Positions 14,827 through 14,836 of a DNA stretch of 14,836 bases are shown here, piece after piece (positions within the stretch are counted from its first letter, which is position 1; every line of letters starts with the position of its first letter). Below the pieces are notes generated by a model that was given only the letters and a program-made list of their open reading frames with translations, was not told the DNA's origin and did not search any database. The stretch is taken from contig DENB01000063.1 in the NCBI GenBank assembly GCA_002359495.1, forward strand, positions 1-14,836, written 5' to 3'. Source of the DNA: Enterobacteriaceae bacterium UBA2655 (GTDB lineage Bacteria > Pseudomonadota > Gammaproteobacteria > Enterobacterales > Enterobacteriaceae). A program made the position numbers and the translations under genes.

Positions 14827-14836
14827 AATCGGCAAT

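Noticed and set aside
1..14836. CRISPR array, tRNA/rRNA, insertion sequence or prophage genes
   Set aside because: No regular repeats, tRNA-like folds, transposase or integrase motifs were seen in any part of the window.

Overview
The window is chromosomal DNA of a GC-rich gammaproteobacterium of the order Enterobacterales. The flanking housekeeping genes (darP, pmbA, yhaJ, yhaK, dolP, diaA, yraN, lpoA) are recognisable at near-E. coli protein length and sequence. The gene order differs from E. coli K-12, where darP/pmbA and yhaJK/dolP-lpoA are far apart. An Erwiniaceae-type genome (Pantoea, Erwinia, Mixta) is a reasonable guess, but it is not proven from this window.

Layout. Positions 1-1523 hold the first codons of darP (minus), then pmbA (plus) and a strong terminator. 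Positions 1524-1827 are a gene-free leader. Positions 1828-9438 hold a nine-gene plus-strand cluster: a free-standing PRD protein, a small glycine-rich SFCGS protein, a DUF4312 protein, two membrane proteins (DUF4311, DUF4310), a COG3964-type amidohydrolase, a DgaE-like PLP enzyme, a DgaF-like KDPG aldolase, and a BglG/MtlR-type regulator with PTS domains. Convergent to it is yhaJ (minus, LysR regulator), divergent from yhaK (plus, pirin-like). After a bidirectional terminator comes the minus-strand run lpoA-yraN-diaA-dolP.

The cluster is the accessory, least understood part. The two lyases match the last two steps of D-glucosaminate breakdown known from Salmonella dga: 2-amino-2-deoxy-gluconate-6-phosphate to KDGP plus ammonia, then to pyruvate plus glyceraldehyde-3-phosphate. 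The amidohydrolase has a complete two-metal site and would remove an acyl group first. No sugar kinase and no recognisable PTS permease is present, yet the enzymes need a phosphorylated substrate and both regulatory genes are of PTS-controlled type. The inference is that DUF4311, DUF4310, DUF4312 and the SFCGS protein form an undescribed, probably PTS-linked, transporter for an N-acylated amino-sugar acid or similar compound. As far as I recall, these four families have no assigned function.

The lpoA-dolP side serves the envelope and replication: LpoA activates PBP1A, DolP is an outer-membrane BON lipoprotein, DiaA binds DnaA, and YraN is a nuclease-like protein of unclear role.
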